A stretch of DNA of 64,000 bases. Source: Bosea sp. 124. Its GTDB lineage: Bacteria > Pseudomonadota > Alphaproteobacteria > Rhizobiales > Beijerinckiaceae. Positions 18,564 to 27,817 of this stretch are shown here, in pieces; the stretch's first letter is position 1; each line of letters begins with the position of its first letter. Made by a program: the position numbers and the translations under genes. The stretch covers positions 4,357,001 through 4,421,000 of the forward strand of contig NZ_PZZM01000001.1 of NCBI RefSeq assembly GCF_003046175.1. The letters are read 5' to 3'. The notes beneath the pieces are model-generated. The model was not told the origin of the DNA and ran no database searches. It worked only from the letters and a program-made list of their open reading frames with translations.

Positions 18564-19853
18564 CTATGCCGGAACGACAGGCAGGTGCGCCAACTGGGCG
18601 CCGACCTCATAATAGGCTTCTCTCCACTCGCGGAATGCCGGCGCACCCACGTCCGATACCGGTAGCGGCATCCCCTCGAGGCTCGTTTCGCCAAGAACAA
18701 GCCGGGCGAGCTCGCGCCCGAAGACAGTCCCCGGCGCGATACCGCGTCCGTTGTAGCCGTTGATGCCGATGGCGTTGGCGTTGGCACCATAGGTGTGAAG
18801 CCGAGGCAAATGATCGGGCGTCATACCGATCTGGCCGTACCATTCGGTCTCGAACTCGACATCACCGAGTTGCGGAAACAACTTCCTTATATGCCGCTTG
18901 GCCCAACCGCGGTGGATGCCGAGCCCTGTCGATCTGAGAGCACCGACACTTCCGACAATCAGCCTGCCTTCGGCGTCGAGCCTGAAGCCGCTCAGGATGG
19001 TTTTCGTGTCCCAGCCCGCTCCGCCATTCGGCAGAATGGTCTTGCGGAGATTGTGGCTCAGCGGTGGTGTCGAGATGTGGAAATAGGGCAGGCGCACCTG
19101 CTCCTCGCGTATCATGGACGTCGGGCCGGCAGAATAGGCGTCCGTCGCCAGGATCAGCCACTTCGCACTGACGCTGCCGCCAGCGGTTCTGACATACCAA
19201 GCTTCGCCGCTGCGCTCGAAGGACGTCACCGCGCTGCGCGTATGGATCGTCGCGCCTTCGCTGATCGCTGCCGCTGCGAGACCGCGGGCATAGGCGAGCG
19301 GCTGGATCGTTCCGGCTCGGGGATCGAACAGTGACGCCCGATAGCCGACGGCGCCGGTCCTTGCCTGAGTTTCCTCAGTGCTCAGCAACTCGACCTTCGC
19401 GCCAAGTCTGCTCCATTGCACCTGCCGCGCCTGAAGCTGCTGCAGACCGCTGGGACCGACCGCACAGTGATAGGTACCGCGATGGTCGGCCTGGCACTGC
19501 ATTCCATAGTGTTCGGTCAAGGCGAAGACCTCGCGCGGCGCGTCCCCGAGCAACTGGATCAAGCGATTGCCATAGACTTGGCCGAGCGTCGCGATCAGAT
19601 CATCGGGCATCACCCAGAGCCCGGCGTTGACGAAGCCTGAATTGCGGCCGGACGCGCCGAACCCGATCTCGACCGCCTCGAGCACAATGGCTGATCTGCC
19701 GGCCTTCGCCAGATGGAGGGCCGCCGAAAGGCCGGTGTACCCAGCTCCAACGATGACGACGTCGGCGGAGACGCTCCCGCCAAGGACCGTTGTCGGCGGT
19801 GCGGGAGGTGCCGAGAGTTCCCAGAGCCCGTGCGAACGCTTGTCCTCCAGCAT
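18564..19853 (-). CDS. FAD-dependent amino acid/amine oxidoreductase (DAO family)
   Basis: A 429-residue flavoenzyme. The dinucleotide-binding motif VVIVGAGYTGLSAA lies at residues 32-45, with ASGRNSGFVNAG shortly after, which in the DAO family contacts the flavin. A C-terminal block INGYNGRGIAPGTVFGRELA closes the FAD site. Such enzymes oxidise D-amino acids, N-methylated amino acids or gamma-glutamyl-amines to imines, releasing a 2-oxoacid or aldehyde. The substrate is unknown. It is the last gene of a minus-strand run headed by a LysR regulator and may release a keto acid for the aldolase two genes upstream. Confidence 0.82.
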   Translation of the reverse strand: MLEDKRSHGLWELSAPPAPPTTVLGGSVSADVVIVGAGYTGLSAALHLAKAGRSAIVLEAVEIGFGASGRNSGFVNAGLWVMPDDLIATLGQVYGNRLIQLLGDAPREVFALTEHYGMQCQADHRGTYHCAVGPSGLQQLQARQVQWSRLGAKVELLSTEETQARTGAVGYRASLFDPRAGTIQPLAYARGLAAAAISEGATIHTRSAVTSFERSGEAWYVRTAGGSVSAKWLILATDAYSAGPTSMIREEQVRLPYFHISTPPLSHNLRKTILPNGGAGWDTKTILSGFRLDAEGRLIVGSVGALRSTGLGIHRGWAKRHIRKLFPQLGDVEFETEWYGQIGMTPDHLPRLHTYGANANAIGINGYNGRGIAPGTVFGRELARLVLGETSLEGMPLPVSDVGAPAFREWREAYYEVGAQLAHLPVVPA

Positions 19854-19919
19854 TGAAACGGCTCCATGTCGTCAGATTGGCAGGGAAGGCGCGGCGCAGA
19901 TCGGGACCGCCCTTCGTCG

Positions 19920-20735
19920 TCAGGCTTTCGCGTGGTCGTCGGGGTGAGCCATTTCGCAGAATTTGCCGCCAAGATAGCGCCCGGCAGGCGATATCGGGTC
20001 GAGTGCGGGCGATTTCGCTTCGACATCGGCCCGGAACGCCTCCGAGCTGTCCTGCGGTCGATAGCCGAGATGGTTGGCGCCGCTATTGTCGACGGCCTTC
20101 ACGGCATTGTCCGAGGTGCCGAAAGAAATCGTGTGGCCGACGAAGGGAGCGGTCAGCGATGCCGTGACGAGGCGTACGCAATCGGCAAAGGACAGATAGG
20201 ACCACAGCATCCGGCGGTCGACCGGCTCCGGGAAGGACGAGAAGATCCGCAGGCACGCCGTCTCGATGCCGTACTTGTCCCAGTACAGCCGGCTGAGGCT
20301 CTCCACGAACGTCTTGCCGACGCCGTAGAGGCAATCGGGACGGACGGGCGCATCGACCGATATCTGCGCCCCGATCTCATGGAAGCCGATGGCATGCACC
20401 GACGAGGCGTAGACGATGCGTTTGACGCCGTGTTTCCGGGCACCCTCGTAGACGTGGTAGGAGCCGCGGATACTCGAATCGAGGACGATCTGCCATTCCC
20501 GCTCGGTCGGTGCGCCGCCGAAATGCACGATGGCGTCGCACCCCTCGGTCGCGGCCATCGTGGCTTCCATGTCCGAGAGGTCGAAGATCGCCTCTTCCTC
20601 GTGAGCGGCGAGCGGCCCGAGCGGCTCGCGATCGGCGAGGCGGATGATACGGGCGAGTGGCGCAAGGCCGGCGCGAAGCTGCGAACCGAGACGTCCGGCC
20701 GCTCCGGTGATCAGAATGCGGTTATACTGCGGCAT
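19920..20735 (-). CDS. NAD-dependent epimerase/dehydratase, uronate dehydrogenase-like
   Basis: A 271-residue extended short-chain dehydrogenase. It has the nucleotide motif TGAAGRLG at residues 10-17, SSVHAIGF with catalytic Ser near 111-112, and RPDCLYGVGK giving Tyr137 and Lys141. The RPD-x-LYGV-x-K and RRMLWSYLS blocks match uronate dehydrogenases (RPDGLYGVSK and RMxxTWLS). Those oxidise galacturonate or glucuronate to the aldarolactone with NAD. The substrate here could be another sugar acid. It sits between the FAD oxidase and the HpcH/HpaI aldolase on the same strand. Confidence 0.72.
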   Translation of the reverse strand: MPQYNRILITGAAGRLGSQLRAGLAPLARIIRLADREPLGPLAAHEEEAIFDLSDMEATMAATEGCDAIVHFGGAPTEREWQIVLDSSIRGSYHVYEGARKHGVKRIVYASSVHAIGFHEIGAQISVDAPVRPDCLYGVGKTFVESLSRLYWDKYGIETACLRIFSSFPEPVDRRMLWSYLSFADCVRLVTASLTAPFVGHTISFGTSDNAVKAVDNSGANHLGYRPQDSSEAFRADVEAKSPALDPISPAGRYLGGKFCEMAHPDDHAKA

Positions 20736-20873
20736 GCAATCCTCGCTTCCGACTGCCGCATCGCGAGAGTGCGGCGGCGTTGGGGCATCTGACTTGAACT
20801 ACGCCACCGCGCGTCATCATCCGGTTGGTGGCGGGCCACCGCGCTTCAGACAAGCGTCTGGCGTCACATCGGT

Positions 20874-21638
20874 TCAATCGCGCATCCTCGCGGCCAAGCC
20901 GTCCGCTCCACGCGCGAGAAGAACGGCGTCGGATCCGCAAGCGACGAACGAAAACCCCTCGCCCAAAAGGCTTTTTGCGAAGGCCGGATCGAAGACCAGT
21001 GTGCCGACCGCGATGCCGGACTTGATCAATTTCTGCGCTGCCGGGCGGATCAACTCCCAGACTGCAGGGTCCGTGGGCTTGCCCAGAAGGCCGATGTCCG
21101 CCGCAATATCGGCAGGCCCGAAGAATACGCCGTCCACGCCGGAGACACGGCCGATCTCCAGCGACTGCTCGACCGCCGCGCGTGTTTCGACCTGAACGAT
21201 CACGGCGGTTTCGTCACCGACCCGGCTGAAATAGTCGGTCATCCTGCCGAACGCATTGGCGCGCGTGCAGCCGCTGACACCTCGGATACCGTGTGGCGGA
21301 TACCGGGTTGCAGCAACCGCCGCCTCGGCTTCGGCCGGGGTCTGAACCATCGGGAAAAGCAGCCCTGGCGCACCGAGATCAAGCAGCCGCTTGACCAGCA
21401 CCGCGTCGTTCCAGTCCGGGCGCACGATGGGTGTGACCGGATAGGCAGCGAGTACCTGCAACTGCGCCATCACGGAATTCAGGTCGTTGGGCGAGTGTTC
21501 CGTATCGATCAGCATCCAGTCGAAACCTGAACTCGCGACAGACTCTGTGGCGAAGGCGCTTGCGAGGCTGAGCCAGAGCCCGATCTGGGGTTGCCCGCCC
21601 CGTATCGAAGCCAGGAACCTGTTCGCGGGCAGTTGCAT
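20874..21638 (-). CDS. HpcH/HpaI family 2-oxoacid aldolase
   Basis: A 254-residue class II, metal-dependent aldolase. Family blocks seen are GLWLSLASA, DWMLIDTEHSPND with the metal-site region, GAPGLLFPMVQTPAEAEAAV, the RYPPHGIRGVSG loop, IVQVETRAAVE with the metal-binding Glu, and GVFFGPADIAADIG. Relatives cleave 4-hydroxy-2-oxoheptanedioate or 2-dehydro-3-deoxyglucarate to pyruvate or related oxoacids and an aldehyde. Next to a uronate-dehydrogenase-like gene, an aldarate-type substrate is plausible, but specificity cannot be read. It lies in the minus-strand catabolic run. Confidence 0.85.
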   Translation of the reverse strand: MQLPANRFLASIRGGQPQIGLWLSLASAFATESVASSGFDWMLIDTEHSPNDLNSVMAQLQVLAAYPVTPIVRPDWNDAVLVKRLLDLGAPGLLFPMVQTPAEAEAAVAATRYPPHGIRGVSGCTRANAFGRMTDYFSRVGDETAVIVQVETRAAVEQSLEIGRVSGVDGVFFGPADIAADIGLLGKPTDPAVWELIRPAAQKLIKSGIAVGTLVFDPAFAKSLLGEGFSFVACGSDAVLLARGADGLAARMRD

Positions 21639-21678
21639 CGCCTTGCTCTCCGTTCAGCAGATTATCGCGCGCGCGAGC

Positions 21679-23388
21679 CTATCGCGGCAGCTCGCCGCGG
21701 CGGGCGATGGCTTGCACTTCGACCACGCGCTCGTGGGACAGGCCGTACTCGGCGCCAGCGGCATCGGCGGAGATGTACCCCAGCGCCAGGTCACGCTCGA
21801 CGCTGCCGATGTCCCGCTCTGCCGCGGCGCCGTAGCCGGCGCCGCCTGGGAACGCCATCACGACCTTGCGGCCATGCGGGACGAACTGCTTGCCCTTGCC
21901 CTTCATCGCCGTACCGTCATCGAGCGCGATCGTCGTCGGGGCACCGGCGCCGCCGCCGCGACGGCCGCGAGCGGGATGGTGGACGCGGTCGAACATCGCT
22001 TGCATGTCGAACTCGTAGCCTTCCCAGGCCCCGACCTCCATGTGCTGGCCGAGACCGCCGCGCTGGCGGCCGTTGCCGCCGGAGTCGGGCCGCAATTCCT
22101 TGCGCCAGACGATGACCGGGCCAACCTGTTCGGTCGCCTCGACCGGCATCGTCATAACGCCGGATGGGAACGCCGTGGCGCTCATGCCGTCGAGCGTCGG
22201 GCGCGCGCCTGAGCCGCCCGAATTGAAGGTCAGGACCTCGGCGCGAACGGCGTCCGACGGTGCCGGAGCATCGTGGCGCGGTCGCAGCGAGACCTGGAAG
22301 TTGCAGAGGCTGCCGGCGCCTTCCGCCGGCGCGACGCCGGGCAGGATCTTGTCGAGCGCGTCATAGATCGTATCGGGCACCATGTGGCCGATGATGTGGC
22401 GCAGCGCGACCGGGGCCGGCCAGACCGCGTTGACGATGGTGTGCTCCGGCGCCGTGATCCGGAACGGCTCGAGCGAGGCGGCATTGTTGGGGATCTCGGG
22501 CGCGATCGCGCATTTCAGCGCATAGCAGGTATAGGCCTTGGTGTAGACCAGCGGCACGTTGATGCCGTTCTTGTCGACGCCGGTGGTCCCTGCCCAGTCG
22601 CAGAGCACGCCGTCTTCTTCGATCGTGATCTTGACGCACAGGTCGATCGGGCGGCTGTAGCCATCGATCCGCATATGGCCCTCGGCCTGGGCACGCGGCA
22701 GCGCCGCGATCTTGTCGAGCGTCGCCTGACGGGAATTGGTCAGGATGAAATCGGAAATGCCTGCGAGATCTGCGAGCTTGAACTCGACCATCATGTCGAT
22801 CAGGCGGCGATGGCCGATCTCGTTGCAGGTGGCCAGCGCGTAGATGTCGCCGACGAGCTGGTCGGGCTCGCGGACATTGCCGCGAATGATCATTTCAAGC
22901 GTGTCGTTCACTGCTCCGCGATCGACGAACTTCATGATCGGGATATGCAGGCCTTCCTCATAGACGGAATTTGCATCCGCGCCGAAGCCGCGGCCGCCGA
23001 CATCGACGACATGGGCCGTGCAGGCAAAGAAGCCGACCAGCTTCTTTTGATGAAAGGACGGGCTAACAATCGTGATGTCGTGCAGATGGCCCGTGCCCTC
23101 CCAGGGATTGTTGGTGATGTAGACGTCAGCTTCACAGATGTTGTCGCGCCCGATTCTGCGGATGAAATGCGCAACCGCGTCGGCCATGGCGTTGACATGG
23201 CCCGGCGTGCCGGTCACCGCCTGCGCCAGCATCAGGCCCTTTTCGTTGTAGACGCCGGCCGAGAGATCGCCCGCCTCGCGCACCGAGGTCGAGAACGAGG
23301 TCCGGATCAGCGCCTGCGCCTGTTCCTCGACCACCGAGATCAGGCGGTTCCACATCACCTGATGGGCGACTTTCGAAATCTCAGACAT
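21679..23388 (-). CDS. hyuB: Hydantoinase B/oxoprolinase family subunit
   Basis: A 569-residue protein of the N-methylhydantoinase B family. Its N-terminus has the EEQAQALIRTSFSTSVREAGDLS segment. NNPWEGTGHLHDITI and CTAHVVDVGG follow, with PG-HVNA motifs and NSGGSGARPTLDG further on, and the glycine-rich G-G-A-G-Y-G near the C-terminus. With HyuA it forms an ATP-dependent lactam or imide hydrolase (hydantoin, 5-oxoproline) or, in some relatives, a carboxylase of ketones. Its start overlaps the end of hyuA by eight bases, so they are translationally coupled. Substrate unknown. Confidence 0.88.
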   Translation of the reverse strand: MSEISKVAHQVMWNRLISVVEEQAQALIRTSFSTSVREAGDLSAGVYNEKGLMLAQAVTGTPGHVNAMADAVAHFIRRIGRDNICEADVYITNNPWEGTGHLHDITIVSPSFHQKKLVGFFACTAHVVDVGGRGFGADANSVYEEGLHIPIMKFVDRGAVNDTLEMIIRGNVREPDQLVGDIYALATCNEIGHRRLIDMMVEFKLADLAGISDFILTNSRQATLDKIAALPRAQAEGHMRIDGYSRPIDLCVKITIEEDGVLCDWAGTTGVDKNGINVPLVYTKAYTCYALKCAIAPEIPNNAASLEPFRITAPEHTIVNAVWPAPVALRHIIGHMVPDTIYDALDKILPGVAPAEGAGSLCNFQVSLRPRHDAPAPSDAVRAEVLTFNSGGSGARPTLDGMSATAFPSGVMTMPVEATEQVGPVIVWRKELRPDSGGNGRQRGGLGQHMEVGAWEGYEFDMQAMFDRVHHPARGRRGGGAGAPTTIALDDGTAMKGKGKQFVPHGRKVVMAFPGGAGYGAAAERDIGSVERDLALGYISADAAGAEYGLSHERVVEVQAIARRGELPR

Positions 23389-25507
23389 GAGCGACCTCCT
23401 TCGCGTTCGCCGCGTGAGAGGCGGGTGTGGCTTGCTGCAGGCGGATGTCGATGCAGCCGTCGGTCAGGGTGACCGCCTGGCGGCTCGAAGGCAGGATGAT
23501 CGTGGTTTCGTCTTCGGTGATCACGCTGGGGCCAGCGACTTCGCTGCCGGTCGGCAGATCGTCACGGCCAAAGGCGGAGGCCTCTACGCGCTTGCCGAGG
23601 CCGGCATCGAAGAAGCTGCGCACGGCTCCGGCGGTCGCGGCCTTTGTCTTCCCCAGTGCGGCGACCGCCTCGACCGGCGTCGCGGGGGTATGGGCGTTGA
23701 CCGACCAGACAGTGATCTCGGCTTCGAGCCCGCGCACCGTGCGGCCGAACAGGTTGATGTATTCCCGCTCGAAACGCTGGAGGATGACGGCCGGATCGGC
23801 CGCGCGCGCCTCCTGCGAGGTCAGCGTCACCGGAATTTCCCAGCCCTGACCGGCATAGCGCATATAGACCTTGTAGTCGGTCAGGATCTCGCCGCTCCAG
23901 CCGCAGGAGCGGACGACGCGCGTGGCCTCCTGCTCCATCTCGTCGAAGAGCCTAGTCACGCGCTGCGTGTCGAAGTGCGACAGCCGCATGAACAGGGTCC
24001 GATTGGCCTCGAAGCTGAACGGCGCCCGCAGGAAGCCGATAGCCGAGCCGACGCCGGCGCCGGGCGGAACCAGGCAGCGCGAGATGCCGAGTTTTTCGCA
24101 GAGCCTGCCGGCATGCAGCGGAGCCGCACCGCCAAAGGCGATCATGGTGTAGCCGGACAGGTCCTCGCCGTTCTCGACCGCGTGGACACGGGCCGCATTG
24201 GCCATGTTCTCGTCGACGACCTCGGCGACGCCCCAGGCGCTTTCCTGCGCGTCCATGCCGAGCTTGCCGCCGATTTCGGCGTCCAGCGCGCTGGCCGATT
24301 CATCGGCGTAGAGCTTGATCGTGCCAGCCGCGAAATTGTCGGGGTCGATCTTGCCGAGGACGACGTCGGCATCGGTGACGGCCGGGCGCTTGCCGCCGCG
24401 GCCATAGCAGGCCGGGCCGGGCTCGGAGCCGGCGCTTTCGGGGCCGACGCGGATCTGTTTCATCGAGTCGACATGGGCAAGGCTGCCGCCGCCGGCGCCA
24501 ATCTCGACCATGTCGATCACCGGGATCGAGATCGGCATGCCCGAGCCCTTTTTGAAGCGGTAGGTCCGCGCCACCTCAAAGACCCGCGCCGTCTTGGGCG
24601 TGTAGTTCTTGATCAGGCAGATCTTGGCGGTCGTGCCGCCCATGTCGAAGGACAGGACCTTGGTCAGGCCGTGCCGGGCCGCGATGTCGGCCGCGAAGAC
24701 CGCGCCGCCCGCAGGGCCGGATTCGACAAGACGGACGGGGAATTCCGAGGCGCTTTCCAGCGAGATGATGCCGCCGCCCGAATGCATCAGGAAGATCGGG
24801 CAGGATGCGCCCTCCGCCTCGAGCCGGCCCTTGAGGCGGACGAGGTAGCTCTTCATCAGCGGCTTGATGTAGGAATTGGCGATCGTCGTGTTGAAGCGCT
24901 CATATTCGCGCATCTGCGGCGAGACTTCCGATGACAGCGAGATCATGACGCCGGGCAGCCGCTCCGCCAGCACCTTCTGAATCAGGCGCTCATGGGCGTC
25001 GTTGACATAGGAGTGGAGCAGGCCGATGGCGACGCTCTCATAGCCGGCCTCGCGCAGCTCGTCGGCGAGCGTCTCGACCTCGGAACGGGCGAGCGGGATC
25101 AGAACCTGCCCGCGCGCATCCATCCGTTCCTTGACCGTGTAGCGGCGGTTGCGCGGCAGCAAAGGCTGCGGCAGCGTCATGTTGAGATCATATTGCTCGA
25201 AGCGGCTCTCCGTCCGCATCTCGATCACGTCGCGGAAGCCCTCGGTGGTGATCAGTGCGGTCTTGGCGCCGCGGCGCTCGATCAGCGCATTGGTCGCCAG
25301 CGTCGTGCCGTGGATGATCTGGACGATCGAGGAGACCGGCACGCCGGCCTTGGAGCAGACCCGGTGCATGCCCTCGATGATCGCATCTTCCGGCGCGGAA
25401 TAGGTCGTCAGGACTTTCGTCGAGAAGCGCTGGCCGTCCAGCTCGAGGACGACGTCCGTGAACGTCCCGCCGATGTCGACCCCCATTCGGGCCCCGAGAA
25501 TGGACAT
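23381..25507 (-). CDS. hyuA: Hydantoinase A/oxoprolinase family subunit
   Basis: A 708-residue ATP-binding subunit. The actin-like phosphate-1 motif MGVDIGGTFTDVVL is at residues 8-21, followed by HGTTLATNALIERRGA near 65-80, MHSGGGI, and FDMGGTTAKICLI as the second nucleotide motif. The C-terminal third has the HyuA-type GYTMIAFGGAAPLHA segment. It powers ring opening by transferring phosphate from ATP. The ATG at 25507 follows GAGGCGAAGTAACC. It begins 121 bp after the LysR gene on the same strand and leads the catabolic genes hyuA, hyuB, aldolase, dehydrogenase, oxidase. Confidence 0.9.
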   Translation of the reverse strand: MSILGARMGVDIGGTFTDVVLELDGQRFSTKVLTTYSAPEDAIIEGMHRVCSKAGVPVSSIVQIIHGTTLATNALIERRGAKTALITTEGFRDVIEMRTESRFEQYDLNMTLPQPLLPRNRRYTVKERMDARGQVLIPLARSEVETLADELREAGYESVAIGLLHSYVNDAHERLIQKVLAERLPGVMISLSSEVSPQMREYERFNTTIANSYIKPLMKSYLVRLKGRLEAEGASCPIFLMHSGGGIISLESASEFPVRLVESGPAGGAVFAADIAARHGLTKVLSFDMGGTTAKICLIKNYTPKTARVFEVARTYRFKKGSGMPISIPVIDMVEIGAGGGSLAHVDSMKQIRVGPESAGSEPGPACYGRGGKRPAVTDADVVLGKIDPDNFAAGTIKLYADESASALDAEIGGKLGMDAQESAWGVAEVVDENMANAARVHAVENGEDLSGYTMIAFGGAAPLHAGRLCEKLGISRCLVPPGAGVGSAIGFLRAPFSFEANRTLFMRLSHFDTQRVTRLFDEMEQEATRVVRSCGWSGEILTDYKVYMRYAGQGWEIPVTLTSQEARAADPAVILQRFEREYINLFGRTVRGLEAEITVWSVNAHTPATPVEAVAALGKTKAATAGAVRSFFDAGLGKRVEASAFGRDDLPTGSEVAGPSVITEDETTIILPSSRQAVTLTDGCIDIRLQQATPASHAANAKEVAHV

Positions 25508-25628
25508 GGTTACTTCGCCTCTGTTGCCTGATCCTCAAAAAGGATAGGAAGGCCCACCGATGCCGTCGAATTATTATTATCTATATTATTTGATAGAGAA
25601 CGCTTATCGGTACCCGCCATAGAGCCTC
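25508..25628 (-). promoter_or_regulatory. AT-rich leader upstream of hyuA
   Basis: A 121-bp gap between the LysR stop and hyuA. It contains the most AT-rich stretch noticed in this block (aattattattatctatatta region at 25571-25595), in sharp contrast to the surrounding GC-rich DNA. It is a plausible promoter or regulator target for the hyu genes. No exact -35/-10 pair is claimed. Confidence 0.4.
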
Positions 25629-26546
25629 CTATCGGCCCATCTGCCCACTGCCGTTGCCGTGGTGCTGGTGCGCTGCCTGTTCCCCGGCCAGTTCGGCCGC
25701 GCGCTTGAGCAGAAAACTGGCAGGTGTGTGGGCGTATGACGCTGTGAAAATCAGGGCGGTCGGCTTCCACTCATAAGGGAATTCGACAAGCTCTCCGCTG
25801 TCCAGGTACTTCTCCACCAATGTCCGCGACATCGGCGCGATGCCCAGGCCATCGAGGGTCATCTGCAGGCTGGCAGCGAGGTTGCTCGATGGCACGATTC
25901 GAACCGGCTGCTCGAAGCTGTCGCGGAAATGCGCGGAGAGTTCGACGAAATGGCGCGTGTTGCGCGCATGGGTGAGGATCGTATGCGAGGCGAAGGTCGC
26001 GATATCGGAGCCGACGAGCCCGAGGCGCGGTGACGCGACCCAAAGATAGGGCACGGAGCCGAGCTCGACATTGGTGATGTTGAAGTTCGAGATCGGGCCG
26101 TTGAGCAGGCACAGATCCAGTGCTCGCGAGACCAGCTCCTCGCGCAGGTTGACGGTCAGGTCGACCTTCAGCTCGACATCGATATTGGGGAACACCTGCC
26201 GCAGGGCGAGCAGATACGCGCGCAGCCAGGTCTGCGCGATCAGTTCGGTCACGCCCAGCCGCAGGATGCCGATCTGCTGGTCGGAGCGGATCGACTGCTG
26301 CGAGAACTCCTCCGAGGCCTGCAGGACTTTCTCGGCATGGCTCAACAGCGAGTGACCGATCGGGGTCAACGCGACCGAGCCGGAGTCGCGATGAAACAGC
26401 CTGACGCCCAGCGAGGCTTCGAGCTGGGAGATGCGCACCGAGATATTGGGCTGCGTGGTGTTCAGGCGCTCCGCAGTGCCCCTGAAACTGCCGAGTTTGG
26501 CGACCCAAACGAAGCTCTCGAGCTGCTTCAGGGTCCAATTCGGCAT
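25629..26546 (-). CDS. LysR-family transcriptional regulator
   Basis: A 305-residue regulator with an N-terminal winged helix (LKQLESFVWVAKLGSFRGTA then LNTTQPNISVRISQLEASLGVRLF) and a periplasmic-binding-like sensor domain ending in a Pro/His-rich tail. The ATG at 26546 follows TTTTGGAGG. It is divergent from the dctPQM transporter and stands immediately upstream of hyuA. By the usual LysR logic it should control both sides in response to the transported or degraded compound. The inducer is unknown. Confidence 0.9.
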   Translation of the reverse strand: MPNWTLKQLESFVWVAKLGSFRGTAERLNTTQPNISVRISQLEASLGVRLFHRDSGSVALTPIGHSLLSHAEKVLQASEEFSQQSIRSDQQIGILRLGVTELIAQTWLRAYLLALRQVFPNIDVELKVDLTVNLREELVSRALDLCLLNGPISNFNITNVELGSVPYLWVASPRLGLVGSDIATFASHTILTHARNTRHFVELSAHFRDSFEQPVRIVPSSNLAASLQMTLDGLGIAPMSRTLVEKYLDSGELVEFPYEWKPTALIFTASYAHTPASFLLKRAAELAGEQAAHQHHGNGSGQMGR

Positions 26547-26757
26547 CGGGCCTCCAAAACGCCGCCTCGGCGGCATGCAAATTTTGAGCCAAATTCTGGA
26601 TCAATAAACAAACTATATCGCAAGAACTGCAAATTTCAATTGGATGCTATCGGCAGAACAGGTTGGAGTGTCAAATCTCGGCTGCCGAGTTCCGCTCGGA
26701 GGCCGCGACCAATCACCCGTGCGGGCAGTAACCCGCTGCGAGGCAAAGAAAGTGGGA
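26547..26757. promoter_or_regulatory. Divergent lysR-dctP control region
   Basis: A 211-bp gap between the divergent regulator and transporter genes, AT-rich in the middle. A 14-bp near-dyad attttgagccaaat lies at 26581-26594, about 35 bp from the LysR start. It is a candidate LysR-binding site. The dctP ribosome region reads gaggcaaagaaagtggga. Confidence 0.45.
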
Positions 26758-27747
26758 ATGATGAACCGCAGAGCCCTGATTGCATCCGCCGCCTTCGCGA
26801 TGAGCGTCGCATTGACCGCCCCCGTCCTCGCCCAGACCAGCTGGACCATGGCGTCCGGCTATCCCGAGAGCAGCTTCTTCACCCAGAATATCCGCGAGAT
26901 GATCAAGGAGATCGAGGAGAAGAGCGGCGGGAAGCTCAAGATCGACCTGCGCTCGAATGACAGCCTGATCAAGCTCGACGCCGTGAAGCGGGCGGTGCAA
27001 TCCGGCCAGATCCAGATCGGCGAAATTCGTCTCGGCGTCTATGGCAACGAAGCCGCCATGTACAATCTCGACAACATCCCCGGCGTCGCGACGACCTTCG
27101 ACCAGGCCACCAAGCTGACCGAGGCCCAGGCCCCGTTCTTCGACGCCATGTTCAAGAAGAACGGCATGCGCGCCATCACCTATGTCGCGTGGCCGGGACA
27201 GGGCTTCTACACCAAGCAGCCGCTGAAGGGCCTCGCCGATCTCAAGAGCCAGAAGCTGCGGATCTATTCCAAGCAAACCCAGATCATGGGCGAGAAGCTC
27301 GGCATGGAAGCGCTGATCCTGCCTTTCGCCGAAGTGCCGCAGGCGTTTTCGACCGGCATGATCCAGTCGCTCTGGACCAGCGCCCAGACCGGTACCGACG
27401 TTCAGGTCTGGGACTACGTCAAGCACTTCACCTATACCGGCACGATGCACAACAAGAACGCGATCCTCGTCAACGAGCGCGCCTTCCGCGCGCTCGACGA
27501 GGCGACGCAGAAGGTCGTTGTCGCCGCCGGCGAGGCCGCGACGAAGCGTGGCTGGGAGTTGGCCAAAAAGGCCAGCCAGGAGCGCGAGGACGTCCTCAAG
27601 AGCCACGGCATGACCGTCGCCCAGTCGCCGAAGGATGTGCTCGAGGCCATCGACTCGGCCGGCAAGGGCATGATCGCCGAATGGCTCGCCAGCGCCAGCG
27701 CCGATGAAAAGGCGGTCTACGAGACCTATCGCAAAAGCCTGAACTGA
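26758..27747 (+). CDS. dctP: TRAP transporter substrate-binding protein
   Basis: A 329-residue periplasmic solute-binding protein with a Sec signal peptide cleaved near APVLAQ. DctP-type blocks are seen: a W-x-M-x-S-G-Y-P start, KIDLRSNDSLI, LKGLADLKSQKLRIYSKQTQIMGEKLG with the conserved Arg that binds a substrate carboxylate, and IQSLWTSAQTG. It delivers an organic acid to the DctQM permease encoded by the next two genes. The double ATG at 26758/26761 follows a purine-rich site. It is divergent from the LysR gene, which probably regulates it. Confidence 0.9.
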   Translation: MMNRRALIASAAFAMSVALTAPVLAQTSWTMASGYPESSFFTQNIREMIKEIEEKSGGKLKIDLRSNDSLIKLDAVKRAVQSGQIQIGEIRLGVYGNEAAMYNLDNIPGVATTFDQATKLTEAQAPFFDAMFKKNGMRAITYVAWPGQGFYTKQPLKGLADLKSQKLRIYSKQTQIMGEKLGMEALILPFAEVPQAFSTGMIQSLWTSAQTGTDVQVWDYVKHFTYTGTMHNKNAILVNERAFRALDEATQKVVVAAGEAATKRGWELAKKASQEREDVLKSHGMTVAQSPKDVLEAIDSAGKGMIAEWLASASADEKAVYETYRKSLN

Positions 27748-27817
27748 TCTCACCGCCGGAAGCACGCTGGCGCACTGCGCCGGCGTGCTCGAGTGGACAA
27801 GCTGGAGTGGGATCGTC

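Noticed and set aside
18419..18790. Minus-strand frame with a possible LysR-like C-terminus (LPLSKGWIFVKFAQAL)
   Set aside because: Most of it is out of frame with and antisense-free shadow of the oxidase 3' end; the resemblance is too short to support.
22273..24934. Long plus-strand frames across hyuB and hyuA (399 and 515 codons)
   Set aside because: Shadows of the two hydantoinase genes, which have clear family motifs, coupled starts and ribosome sites.
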